DNA of 9,640 bases from an uncultured Acetatifactor sp. (GCA_948896875.1 CAQUWW010000070.1:5696-15335), one strand, 5' to 3'; shown: positions 1-7,373, numbered from the stretch's first letter. Translations and numbers: made by a program. The notes: a model not told the origin generated them from the letters alone.

Positions 1-1366
1 TGATGTCCAGCAGAAATTTCGTGAACTTTTTCCCGCTCATTTTCTGGAAAAATCTGCCGAAATAATCTTCATTTACATACAATATCTCCTTCGCCAGATA
101 ATGAAGACTCAGCTTCTGATCCTGAAAATGACGGTATATTTCTTCCAGTGCTTCCAGATACCGTTGTTTTTCCCTGTCATGGCCGCCAGGAGCTTCCGTG
201 CTGCTGTCCCCTGTCCCTTTCGCTGTATTTCTCCAGATCTGTCCGGCTGCGGCAACCATCAGAGACTGTCCGCTCTCATCTTCCATGCACGCCTCATCCG
301 CCTTCAATCCCGCTCCACACAGATAACGGATCAGCCAGTCCATGCGCACCTTTTTTTCTGCCAGTGAGAATCCTCTCTTCTGCATCCGCAGGAAGGTAAT
401 CTGCAGGGACTGCAGCAGCTCCGCATAATCCACAGTCCAGCCCACCACCGAAAAATCCACCAGCAGCTCCATATCCTGCTTCTTCCCTTTCAGCATCCCG
501 TAATGCAGAAGAGGCTCTCTTTTCAGCTCCTCCCCAATTCGGAACAGTTCTTCTGTCTGCCCATAGAGTTCCGAAAGCGCCTCTATGGATCCGCTGCCGC
601 TCAGTGCCGCACGGATGGTGTCTTTTCGGATTCTCGAAAATTCCCTCTCAATTCTGCGCACTATACGGAGCAGGACCTCCGGCTGTGCATTGGAGATCAG
701 AATCATTGCATCATTGTGGACTACGGTGGACACATAGGCCTGCAGATTCTGATTTTCCAGCAGTTCCTCCAGCATATTGCCCAGCACAAATTCTTCCAGT
801 CCATTGAAGGATTCCTCGCTGCGAAAGGCCAGAAGCTTTACCTGCTCCGGCAGCGTTTCCCCGGGAGAAATCTCAAACAGCTGCTCTGCCTTTCCATCCT
901 CTCTGTTCAGAAGCAGATTCCGGAAAAGCTGTTTTCTGGCCTGAGGTGCCACCTGCTCAAAATACGTCTCTCTGCGCTTTTGTTCCCGCTTTGCCTCCAC
1001 ATCCAGCTTGACTTTCCGGATTGCCTCCACAATGCGTTCCTCATTACAGGGCTTCAGGATGTAATGCCTCACTCCCTGTTCCATGGCTTTGGAGGTGTAA
1101 GCGTATTCCCCGTAACCGGAAAGCACTGCAAATTCTATCTCCGGATAGGCTTCCCGCACCTTTTGAATCAGCTCGATGCCGTCCATGACCGGCATTTTGA
1201 TATCAGTCAGAATAATGTCCGGCTGGAGAGCCCGTATTTTCTCAAATCCATCCAGACCATTCCAGGCCGTGCCCACTATCTCTATATCATACTGTGCCCA
1301 GTCAATAAGCTGTGCCATTCCTTCCCGCTCAAATTCTTCGTCATCTACAATCAGAAGTCTGTACAT
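1..1366 (-). CDS. YesN-type response regulator with AraC-family DNA-binding domain (C-terminus beyond the window)
   Basis: This is the cytoplasmic output half of a two-component system and should activate transcription after phosphorylation by the adjacent kinase. I translated 455 codons before the window edge. Residues 1-120 form a receiver domain: acidic pair D8-D9, phospho-acceptor D55 in TDIKMP, and K105 in ILKP are all present. A long middle region follows, with a Gly/Ser/Thr-rich linker near residues 383-396. From about residue 418 the first AraC helix-turn-helix begins (LSLHYLAKEILYVNEDYFGR) and is cut off at residue 455. YesN-type proteins usually run to 500-540 residues, so about 50-80 residues are missing, including the second helix-turn-helix. 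The start ATG has the Shine-Dalgarno AAGGTGG five bases upstream and lies 29 bases after the kinase stop, so the two genes are cotranscribed. The likely target is the neighbouring importer operon, which is inferred from position only. Confidence 0.93.
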   Translation of the reverse strand, partial: MYRLLIVDDEEFEREGMAQLIDWAQYDIEIVGTAWNGLDGFEKIRALQPDIILTDIKMPVMDGIELIQKVREAYPEIEFAVLSGYGEYAYTSKAMEQGVRHYILKPCNEERIVEAIRKVKLDVEAKREQKRRETYFEQVAPQARKQLFRNLLLNREDGKAEQLFEISPGETLPEQVKLLAFRSEESFNGLEEFVLGNMLEELLENQNLQAYVSTVVHNDAMILISNAQPEVLLRIVRRIEREFSRIRKDTIRAALSGSGSIEALSELYGQTEELFRIGEELKREPLLHYGMLKGKKQDMELLVDFSVVGWTVDYAELLQSLQITFLRMQKRGFSLAEKKVRMDWLIRYLCGAGLKADEACMEDESGQSLMVAAAGQIWRNTAKGTGDSSTEAPGGHDREKQRYLEALEEIYRHFQDQKLSLHYLAKEILYVNEDYFGRFFQKMSGKKFTKFLLDI

Positions 1367-1395
1367 CCAAACCACCTTTTCTATAGAATCTCCCT

Positions 1396-3162
1396 TTAGC
1401 CAGGGGGTGTCTTTGTTCGTCTGGGCGCCGGCCGCTTCGGAATCCGAATCCGCACCGTGGTTCCCGAACCCGGGGCACTGTCCACGGAGAATTCGCTCTC
1501 CTCAAACAAAATATTGAGCCTCTCCCGAATATTGGCAAGTCCGATTCCGTTTCCCTTCGGTACCACGGTTCCGTCTCTGACCGCCTGCAGAGTCTCCGCG
1601 TTCATTCCGGGTCCTGTGTCGGAGACCTCATACAGAATAGAATCCTCCGTCTCCCGGACACTCACCCGGACAGTACATTTTTCCAGAGACTCTTCGATTC
1701 CATGACAGATGGAATTCTCCACCAGCGGCTGTAGAATCATTCTGGGTGTCAGATACTCTCCCAGCTTTCCGTCCTTTTCCACCAGGAATTCCGCCCGGCT
1801 TTTGTACCGATAGGTCTGAATGGCCATATAGCCCTCCACAGAGGCTGTCTCTTCCTCTACGGTGGCGAAAGGCTCGTCCGTAAACGCGGACCGCAGAAGA
1901 TTCCCGAATTCCATAATCAGCCTGCTGACTTCATCATCTTTCTTCCATTTCACCATCCAGTTGATGGTATTCAGCGTATTATATATAAAATGGGGATTAA
2001 TCTGGGCCCGAAGCATCCGATAGCTGGTATCCTTTAAAAGAATCTGCTTCTCATAATTCTCATGAATCAGCTCGTTGATCCGACTCAGCATTGTATCAAA
2101 CTCCCGCTGCAGCTGTCCGGTCTCGTCTCCTCTGTTATCCAGTGTCAGATATTTCCTGGCCCCCTCAAAATCCCCTGTCTCCACAATCTGCATGGATTTT
2201 GTCAGTTCGTTCAGAGGTCTCGTGATGTTCCTGATGAGCCTCCGCATTCCCACGGCAAACAGAACCGCCAGAATTGCAGTGGCCGTCAGCAGAAGTATTC
2301 TCACGAATCGGATCTGTCCATAGATTTCCGTGTAGGGAAACACATTGGCATACATCCAACCGGTGGCCCTGGAATACAGATAACATACAAAATACCGCTC
2401 TCTGCCTGCCCGGACGATTCTGTAGCCTTTCCCCTCCTGATACGGGGGAAGAGCAATTCCCTCCGCTCCCTCATCCTGATAAATCGTCCAGCTGTCATTA
2501 TAGACAGAAAGACTTGCGTGCTCCGCCTCCAGATTCTGCACGTTCCTGCTGATGATTCCCGCCACATCGCAGCTCAATATCAGCGTTCCCAGATGAGTCA
2601 GCCGGGCATTCTCCTTCTCCAGAATGTTTCTCCCCGCCAGAAAATATTCCCATGCTTCATCCGGGTCTCTGGTGATGCAGCCTCCTCTGGCGGCAAGCAA
2701 CGGCTCTGCCAGCTCCTCCTTCACCTGATCCGGCAGATGCTGCGCACGGACCCCCATAATCATATCCGCCTGCTTTCCGTCATAATAAGCCGCACTTTTC
2801 ACATTGCGGTTCCCATTGATTTTGGAATTGATCAGTTCCCGCAAATTCAACAGTCCCAGAGAATAAGCCGCGTTGGGTTCCACATATTTTACCAGCTCCG
2901 CCAGTTGCTCCTGGATGTCGTCATCCATAGCGATTTCAGCACTCAGCGTCCGGATTTCATCCAGGGAACGGTTCACTTCCTGGGTAAAGTAGTCCAGCTC
3001 CTGCAGAGATTTTTCATAAAGTTTCTCATCATATATATTGAGACAGATCTGCAATACAGTCTGAGAGACGACGCAGAAAATGACCAGGAACAGGATAAAT
3101 GCAATGGTCACTTTTCCTGCCAGTGTACAGTCAGCATATCTTTGCCTTATCTTCTCCCACAT
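1396..3162 (-). CDS. YesM-type membrane sensor histidine kinase
   Basis: This is a 588-residue membrane sensor of the HisKA_7TM-less, LytS/YesM-like class (His_kinase plus HATPase_c). An N-terminal membrane helix lies at about residues 17-40. An extracellular, dCACHE-like sensor region of about 245 residues follows, then a second helix at about 286-306 and a HAMP linker at about 307-365. The phospho-acceptor is H391 in QINPHFIYNTLN. The ATP-binding lid is complete: N483 in QPLVENS, DTGPGM at 515-520 and GNGIGL at 537-542. I chose the ATG giving MWEKIRQR because AAAGGAG lies upstream, with a somewhat long 11-base spacing. The frame stays open for 50 more codons to an ATG at 3312, but that stretch is translated repeat DNA with no ribosome binding site at its start. 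The gene is cotranscribed with the downstream regulator. Its ligand is unknown; it probably senses an extracellular glycan, directly or through the binding protein. Confidence 0.93.
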   Translation of the reverse strand: MWEKIRQRYADCTLAGKVTIAFILFLVIFCVVSQTVLQICLNIYDEKLYEKSLQELDYFTQEVNRSLDEIRTLSAEIAMDDDIQEQLAELVKYVEPNAAYSLGLLNLRELINSKINGNRNVKSAAYYDGKQADMIMGVRAQHLPDQVKEELAEPLLAARGGCITRDPDEAWEYFLAGRNILEKENARLTHLGTLILSCDVAGIISRNVQNLEAEHASLSVYNDSWTIYQDEGAEGIALPPYQEGKGYRIVRAGRERYFVCYLYSRATGWMYANVFPYTEIYGQIRFVRILLLTATAILAVLFAVGMRRLIRNITRPLNELTKSMQIVETGDFEGARKYLTLDNRGDETGQLQREFDTMLSRINELIHENYEKQILLKDTSYRMLRAQINPHFIYNTLNTINWMVKWKKDDEVSRLIMEFGNLLRSAFTDEPFATVEEETASVEGYMAIQTYRYKSRAEFLVEKDGKLGEYLTPRMILQPLVENSICHGIEESLEKCTVRVSVRETEDSILYEVSDTGPGMNAETLQAVRDGTVVPKGNGIGLANIRERLNILFEESEFSVDSAPGSGTTVRIRIPKRPAPRRTKTPPG

Positions 3163-3173
3163 ATCTGGCTGTT

Positions 3174-3180
3174 CTCCTTT
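3174..3180 (-). promoter_or_regulatory. Ribosome binding site that sets the kinase start
   Basis: AAAGGAG on the minus strand lies 11 bases before the ATG at 3162. It is the only good Shine-Dalgarno match in this open frame and argues against the in-frame upstream ATG at 3312, which has no comparable site. The spacing is longer than the usual 5-9 bases, so initiation may be modest. Confidence 0.6.
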
Positions 3181-3184
3181 TAAA

Positions 3185-3372
3185 GCAAGTCCCGGGCACT
3201 TGACTCTGCCCTTTGCGAATGTCGTACCGTGTACGCAAGTCCCGGGCAGAGACCCGAACCCCAAGGGCAGGGGTCCGGGTTCGCTTCGCTCGTCAAATCC
3301 CCGAATAATCATCTGCCCGTGCAGGCACGGCAGATGCTTCTCCGGGCACTTGACTCTGCCCTTTGCGGATAT
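3185..3372. repeat. GC-rich composite intergenic repeat island with several hairpins
   Basis: A 26-base sequence beginning ccgggcacttgactctgc occurs exactly at 3192-3217 and again at 3342-3367. The flanking bases stay similar in both copies (gaatgt and ggatat). A second direct repeat, gcaagtcccgggca, occurs at 3185-3198 and 3235-3248. Between the copies are strong dyads. The pair at 3310-3336 (catctgcccgtgc and gcacggcagatg) has one bulged C. The pair near 3250-3282 (cccgaacccc and ggggtccggg) has one mismatch around aagggca. A small dyad cgtac/gtacg lies at 3224-3236. The GC-rich composition differs from the flanking A/T-rich non-coding DNA. The island sits between the candidate kinase promoter and the kinase ribosome binding site, so it would be transcribed as a structured leader. 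It resembles a REP/BIME- or MITE-like element, but I cannot assign a family. Confidence 0.7.
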
Positions 3373-3379
3373 TATAGCA
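3371..3379 (-). promoter_or_regulatory. Candidate extended -10 promoter for the kinase-regulator operon
   Basis: The minus strand reads TGCTATAAT, a perfect extended -10 (TGnTATAAT) for the housekeeping sigma factor. No good -35 hexamer is present at 16-18 bases, which is tolerable for extended -10 promoters. It lies just downstream of the terminator of the binding-protein gene and would give the kinase mRNA a leader of about 200 bases containing the repeat island. Confidence 0.5.
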
Positions 3380-3407
3380 TGTGCGTAAACAAAATACCAT
3401 ATTGTCG

Positions 3408-3439
3408 AAAAAGGCTGCCGTCAAATCAGCAGCCTTTTT
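3408..3439 (-). terminator. Intrinsic terminator after the solute-binding protein gene
   Basis: A perfect 11-bp stem is formed by aaaaaggctgc (3408-3418) and gcagccttttt (3429-3439), with a 10-base loop. On the minus strand the GC-rich stem is followed by a run of T. It begins 24 bases after the stop of the binding-protein gene and separates the importer operon from the kinase-regulator operon. The plus strand also carries a T run, so it could work in both directions. Confidence 0.88.
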
Positions 3440-3462
3440 CAGGTTTCTTTTCACAGTCCGTT

Positions 3463-5121
3463 TTATTCCAGTTCCATGGTATCGATTGCGCTCTGGTAAA
3501 CGCTTACATAATCTGCCACCTTCATGCCGTCGAACATGGACACAAATGCATTCCAGCTTTCATCCGTCACACCGTCTGTGATGAACGTTGCCATATATTC
3601 TTTCACGGCATTGTTGATGTCGGTCTCCACCAGCGCATTGGCCTGAAGCTGCTCGGAGGTCAGCGGCGCCATGTCGATATAATCGTTGGAGTACTTCTGC
3701 ATGATTCCTGCGCTCTCATAGGTCTGGCAGTACTGGGTCTTCTCAATTCTCTGCTCCGGCCACTGGAACACGGAGTCAATGTATTTGCCCGGTCCGAAGA
3801 ACAGCGTATTGCAATCCAGGAAGTTCTTGATATCGATATCTCCCATCATCAGGGTCTGAACCTTGCCATTCTCGTCATACTTCCAGCCGGTGCCGTCCGC
3901 AGCATCCTTTTCACCATAATACAGGGAATACATAGTCTCTGTCTCCATCATGGCATCCAGCAGGCGCAGTGTCTCAGGCACATGCTGATTGGTTGTGGTG
4001 ATATATGCGCCGGGCTTAGCCTTCTCAATGGATCGATACATACACGCGCCCTGGTCGCCGGGGGTATACAGAGTACAGGTGGCTGTCACACCGTCATCAA
4101 AGCCCATGGCTTTCAGTCTCCAGGCAGTGAAGAATCCGGACTTATCTTCCTTAAATTTGGTCTCCACTGTGTTCTGGTCCTGAGAAATCATCTCCGGATC
4201 CGTCAGTTCCTCCTCATAGCAGGTATGGAGCCATTCCAGACATTTGCGGAAGCCGTCCTGGGTAGGTGCAAACTGCACTTTCTTGTCATTGTCAAGGTAA
4301 ATCCACTTGTTTCCTGCAGGTACTCCGAACATTGGCAGCATGTAGCGCACACCATAATAGCCATTGTCCAGACTCATCTCCAGCGGAACCTCATCGGAAG
4401 CATCCCCGTTTCCATTGGCATCCTGTGCTTTAAATGCCCGGAGCACATCCGTAAGCTCCTCCACATTGGTGGGCATCTCCAGATTCAGATTTTCCAGCCA
4501 TGCCTGATTGATAAAGAAGTGAGCCGGTGTATTGATGTACTGTCCCACCATATATCCGATGGAATAGATATTTCCGTCAGATGCCGCCAGCGCCTCGCAG
4601 GGGTCCGCATCCTCAGCCGCTCTTCTCTCCGTATAGTTTGGCATATACTTGCTGGTCAGGTCATCGTTCAGGGGAATCAGAAGCTGCTGGGATACCCCGT
4701 ACTCCTCCTGATCCACTTCCGTATTGGGTGTAATGATAATGTCCGGATACTCGCCGGATGCGAACATCAGATTCAGCTTGGTAGGCCAGTCCGTTCCCTT
4801 TATCACCTCCCACTCCAGGTGAATGCCTGTCTGCTCCTCCAGTCGCTGGATGGCAGGCATCTCGGAAGGATCCGTCAGGGAATCCACGTCACGGATTCCC
4901 TGCATCACCTTCAACGTGATGGGTTCATTGACGATAGGGAATCCCGTTTCATTAAAGTTCGAAGCATCTCCGCCACTTTCCCCGCCGGCACTGCCCTGTC
5001 CTTCCGCTACACTGCCTCCTCCGGACGAACCGGCAGAGGCCGGATCCGTGTTTCCACAGCCTGCCAGTGACGATACCGCCAGCGTAGCAGTCAACATCAT
5101 TGCAATTGTTTTCTTCTTCAT
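3463..5121 (-). CDS. Extracellular solute-binding lipoprotein of a sugar ABC importer (LplA/YtcQ-like)
   Basis: This is the substrate-capturing lipoprotein of the importer, anchored to the outer face of the membrane. Residues 1-22 form a lipoprotein signal peptide: MKKK, a hydrophobic stretch, then the lipobox L19-A-G-C22, where C22 is lipidated. A flexible Gly/Ser/Ala-rich tether spans about residues 23-55. The mature domain follows, with features typical of family 1 binding proteins such as the ASGEYPDII segment. At 552 residues it is larger than ordinary 400-450-residue sugar-binding proteins and matches the LplA/YtcQ type, which often handles oligosaccharides. The start is firm: AAGGAGG lies five bases before the ATG. 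It is the last gene of the operon, 91 bases after the second permease, with a hairpin in the gap and a terminator after it. The true ligand cannot be inferred here. Confidence 0.93.
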   Translation of the reverse strand: MKKKTIAMMLTATLAVSSLAGCGNTDPASAGSSGGGSVAEGQGSAGGESGGDASNFNETGFPIVNEPITLKVMQGIRDVDSLTDPSEMPAIQRLEEQTGIHLEWEVIKGTDWPTKLNLMFASGEYPDIIITPNTEVDQEEYGVSQQLLIPLNDDLTSKYMPNYTERRAAEDADPCEALAASDGNIYSIGYMVGQYINTPAHFFINQAWLENLNLEMPTNVEELTDVLRAFKAQDANGNGDASDEVPLEMSLDNGYYGVRYMLPMFGVPAGNKWIYLDNDKKVQFAPTQDGFRKCLEWLHTCYEEELTDPEMISQDQNTVETKFKEDKSGFFTAWRLKAMGFDDGVTATCTLYTPGDQGACMYRSIEKAKPGAYITTTNQHVPETLRLLDAMMETETMYSLYYGEKDAADGTGWKYDENGKVQTLMMGDIDIKNFLDCNTLFFGPGKYIDSVFQWPEQRIEKTQYCQTYESAGIMQKYSNDYIDMAPLTSEQLQANALVETDINNAVKEYMATFITDGVTDESWNAFVSMFDGMKVADYVSVYQSAIDTMELE

Positions 5122-5165
5122 GATAACCTCCTTATTGGTATCTGTATTTTTGACATTCTATAGGG

Positions 5166-5201
5166 AAAGCAGGACCACTACATTACTGTAGCCGCTGCTT
5201 T
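5166..5201 (-). other. Intercistronic hairpin before the binding-protein gene
   Basis: Outer arms aaagcag (5166-5172) and ctgcttt (5195-5201) enclose inner arms ctaca (5178-5182) and tgtag (5187-5191) around a four-base loop, with a small internal loop between the two stems. No T run suited to termination follows on the minus strand. It may act as an mRNA-stabilising or processing hairpin that raises the amount of binding protein relative to the permeases, which is inference. Confidence 0.5.
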
Positions 5202-5212
5202 TACCGCTTTCT

Positions 5213-6151
5213 CTAACCTTTCAGGGACCCAATCATAACGCCCTTTTCAAAATATTTCTGCATGAATCCGTACAGGATGACCACCGGGCCGGTAGCCACT
5301 ACGATGATACAGTATTTCGCCACCTGTGCCACCTTCATGGCCTCCGCCATGGACGCCATGTCGTCTGCCATAGTCATCATATAGTCTCCCGACTTATCCA
5401 CCTGCAGGGTGGCAAGGATTTCCCGAAGCACGGTCTGCAGAGGATACAGGCTGCGGTCCCGCAGATACACCAGCCCCGTAAAGTAATCATTCCATTTCGC
5501 CACGCCATAGTACACTGCCAACACTGCAATAATCGTCTTGCTCAGAGGCAGCACGACCTTGCCAAAGTAGGAGAAATGGCTGGCACCGTCTATCATGGAA
5601 GCCTCATACAGCTCGTGTGGAATGCTGGTCTGAATAAATGTCCTGGCCACCATCAGGTTCCAGACGCTCACGCTTCCCATCAGGATTACCACCAGAGGCG
5701 TATTGTAAAGCCCCAGATCCCGCATGGTCAGGAAGGTGGGAATCAGCCCGCCCCCGAAGAACATTGTGAAGACGAAAAACAGATTGAACAGCGCCTTCCC
5801 CTTGAATTTGGGTCTGGAAAGCACATAGGCCCCCAAAAGTGTCACCATGATACTCAACACCACACTGCTGAACGTATACAGAAGAGAGTTCCCATACGAG
5901 CGGATCAGCTCGTTATATTTGAATACTGCCTCATATCCTCTCATGGAGATGCCTACCGGATGCCATACCACCTCGCCCCGAACGATGGCGTCCGGATCGG
6001 AAATGGAGGCTATCACCACCAGATACAGCGGATACAGAATGACGAACATGATAATGATCCAAAATAATGCGTTTACGATTCTGAATATTCGGTTGCTTTT
6101 ACTCAGCTTTTTCTTGCCCGGCCTGACGGACACTGATGCACTTTTCGCCAT
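5213..6151 (-). CDS. Sugar ABC importer permease, LplC/YtcP type
   Basis: This is the second integral membrane subunit of the importer, forming half of the channel with the upstream permease. The protein has about six hydrophobic segments. The EAA loop that docks the ATPase begins EASMIDGASHFSYFGK and ends at VVLPLSK, about residues 183-205 from this start. The C-terminal segment ending KYFEKGVMIGSLKG is typical of LplC/YtcP proteins. Two starts are possible. The ATG at 6160 has AGGAGG only one base away, which is too close. The ATG at 6151 has the same AGGAGG at 10 bases, so I prefer it, giving 312 rather than 315 residues. The gene follows the first permease with only about 20 bases between them, so the two are cotranscribed. 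No sign of damage is seen. Confidence 0.93.
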   Translation of the reverse strand: MAKSASVSVRPGKKKLSKSNRIFRIVNALFWIIIMFVILYPLYLVVIASISDPDAIVRGEVVWHPVGISMRGYEAVFKYNELIRSYGNSLLYTFSSVVLSIMVTLLGAYVLSRPKFKGKALFNLFFVFTMFFGGGLIPTFLTMRDLGLYNTPLVVILMGSVSVWNLMVARTFIQTSIPHELYEASMIDGASHFSYFGKVVLPLSKTIIAVLAVYYGVAKWNDYFTGLVYLRDRSLYPLQTVLREILATLQVDKSGDYMMTMADDMASMAEAMKVAQVAKYCIIVVATGPVVILYGFMQKYFEKGVMIGSLKG

Positions 6152-6172
6152 AGATAACATTCCTCCTCTTCC

Positions 6173-7126
6173 TTAAAACAATCCCACATCCGTGGCTTTC
6201 TTGGATATTCTATTGACAGCCATAATCAGAATAAAATTGATGACATTGATAAACAATCCGATGGCCGCCGTGTAGGAGAACTGCCCGCTCCCCAGACCTA
6301 CATTGTAGACATAGACGCCAATGATGTCCGAGGTGGGAATATTGCCTGCCGTCTGCATGACCAGAGCCTTCTCCGTATTGCTTCCCAGCAGTTTTCCGCA
6401 GTCCAGCACCAGAACCATCATAATGGTGGGCAACAGGCTTGGAAAGTCTATGTAACGAATCTTCTGCCAGATACTGGCTCCGTCAATCTCCGCCGCCTCA
6501 TATAGAGATGTATCCACACCCGCCAGCGCCGCAATAAAGAGGATGGTACTGTATCCCGCTCCCTGCCAGATGCTGGAGATGATATAGATTGGCCGGAATG
6601 CTCCGGCGCTGGACATATAATCCACTGCCTTCAGTCCCATCCAACCCCGCACTGTATTGAAGATACCGCTTGTGGGGGACAGGAAGATGTAAAGCATACC
6701 TGCAAGTACCACTGTAGAGATGAAATACGGCACATAGATGGTAGTCTGAATTCCCCGCTTTAATTTGTCGTTCCGGATCTGGTTCAGCATAATTGCCATG
6801 ATAATCGGGATCGGAAAACCCCAGATCAGATTCTCCAGATTCAGAATCAATGTATTGGCCAGAAGTCTGACAAAGTAATAGGCATCGAAGAAAGCTTTGA
6901 AATGCTTGAAGCCCACCCAGGGACTTCCATTGATGCCCAACACTGCCTTGTAGTCCTTAAAAGCAATCTGAATTCCGTACATTGGCATGTAGTTGAAGAC
7001 AAAGAAATAAATCACTGCCGGAAGTATCATCACATAGAGCTGCCAGTTGTTCCTCAGATAGCTTTTCAGGCTCTGCCTGTTCTGTCCCTTTCCCTTTTTC
7101 TTTAAGACCTGTTTTGCGCCTTTCAT
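6173..7126 (-). CDS. Sugar ABC importer permease, LplB type
   Basis: This is the first gene of the importer operon, encoding a 317-residue inner-membrane permease. A basic cytoplasmic N-terminus (about residues 1-25) precedes the first membrane helix at about 30-48 and the NYMPMYGIQIAFKDYK segment characteristic of LplB/YtcP-family permeases. The EAA loop at about residues 210-233 (EAAEIDGASIWQKIRY, ending in LLP) is intact and would contact the ATPase. The start ATG is preceded by AAGGGGG about seven bases away. No ATPase gene is found next to it; in this family the energy is usually supplied by a shared MsmX/UgpC-like ATPase encoded elsewhere. Expression is probably controlled by the unusual tandem-dyad leader just upstream and by the linked YesN-type regulator. 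Confidence 0.94.
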   Translation of the reverse strand: MKGAKQVLKKKGKGQNRQSLKSYLRNNWQLYVMILPAVIYFFVFNYMPMYGIQIAFKDYKAVLGINGSPWVGFKHFKAFFDAYYFVRLLANTLILNLENLIWGFPIPIIMAIMLNQIRNDKLKRGIQTTIYVPYFISTVVLAGMLYIFLSPTSGIFNTVRGWMGLKAVDYMSSAGAFRPIYIISSIWQGAGYSTILFIAALAGVDTSLYEAAEIDGASIWQKIRYIDFPSLLPTIMMVLVLDCGKLLGSNTEKALVMQTAGNIPTSDIIGVYVYNVGLGSGQFSYTAAIGLFINVINFILIMAVNRISKKATDVGLF

Positions 7127-7160
7127 AGACGACCCCCTTCTCTTCTTGTTTTGTAGGAAC

Positions 7161-7248
7161 TATCTAAAATCTATAATAGAATCTAAGTGCTGAATCTATT
7201 ATCTAAAATCTATAATAGAATCTAAGTGCTGATTCTATTATCTAAAAT
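7161..7248 (-). repeat. Tandem 39-bp repeat with internal dyads in the importer operon leader
   Basis: On the minus strand a 39-bp unit beginning ATTTTAGATAATAG occurs at 7248-7210 and again at 7209-7171 with 38 of 39 identical bases. The first 10 bases of a third copy follow at 7170-7161. Each unit carries a dyad. In the first, ATAATAGAATC and GATTCTATTAT (7241-7231 and 7222-7212) are perfect 11-bp arms around the spacer AGCACTTA. In the second (7202-7173) one base of the arm differs. The array ends 34 bases before the start codon of the first permease and lies directly downstream of a candidate -10. It could be a double operator or a pair of leader RNA hairpins. The 39-bp centre-to-centre distance is not a whole number of helical turns. 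Confidence 0.85.
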
Positions 7249-7250
7249 AT

Positions 7251-7256
7251 ATTATA
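7251..7256 (-). promoter_or_regulatory. Candidate -10 element of the importer operon promoter
   Basis: The minus strand carries a perfect TATAAT here. The best -35 at 17 bases is ATGGCG, which matches TTGACA at only three positions. A weak -35 fits a promoter that needs an activator such as the linked YesN-type regulator. Transcription would start at about 7244, at the upstream edge of the tandem dyads. The region is A/T-rich, so chance -10 matches are easy. Confidence 0.4.
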
Positions 7257-7259
7257 AAA

Positions 7260-7273
7260 ACCTATCGCTTTCC
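7260..7273 (-). promoter_or_regulatory. Weak catabolite-responsive element (cre) candidate
   Basis: The minus-strand sequence GGAAAGCGATAGGT matches the CcpA operator consensus TGWAANCGNTNWCA at all but four positions, including the central CG and the AA before it. The first base and the last three depart from the consensus. It sits immediately before the candidate -10, a place where CcpA binding would repress a sugar importer. The match is imperfect and may be chance. Confidence 0.25.
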
Positions 7274-7373
7274 CGCCATGGAATTATCCGTGCAGCAACC
7301 TGTAAAAAACCGACTTGAACCCACAGCTGTCTCTTAGAAAGGCCTGCCGTTGACAGGGTGAAAAGATAAAACA

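Noticed and set aside
503..1399. Plus-strand open frame of 298 codons opposite the response regulator
   Set aside because: The minus-strand regulator has all receiver-domain key residues and runs open over the whole stretch. The plus-strand product has no recognisable motif and no supporting ribosome binding site.
2062..3183. Plus-strand open frame of 373 codons opposite the kinase
   Set aside because: It is antisense to a kinase with complete H, N and G boxes, and its product is Gln/His/Arg-rich with no domain.
3229..5070. Long plus-strand open frame of 613 codons opposite the binding-protein gene
   Set aside because: It lies antisense to a clear lipoprotein gene with signal peptide, lipobox and strong ribosome binding site. 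The predicted product is rich in His, Cys and Ile without recognisable domains, as expected for an antisense shadow.
7161..7248. CRISPR array reading of the tandem repeats near the importer leader
   Set aside because: The units are directly contiguous, with only 2.25 copies and no unique spacers between them; the internal spacer AGCACTTA is the same in both units. No cas gene is nearby.
7290..7345. tRNA-like 3' end on the minus strand (GTGGGTTCAAGTCGG)
   Set aside because: The loop resembles a T-loop, but the stem bases do not pair and no acceptor, D or anticodon arm could be built around it. I treat it as chance; a covariance search for tRNA would settle it.
7349..7355. Plus-strand TTGACA as a -35 box
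   Set aside because: No acceptable -10 follows at 16-18 bases, and no plus-strand gene lies downstream; the sequence runs into the sigK terminator.
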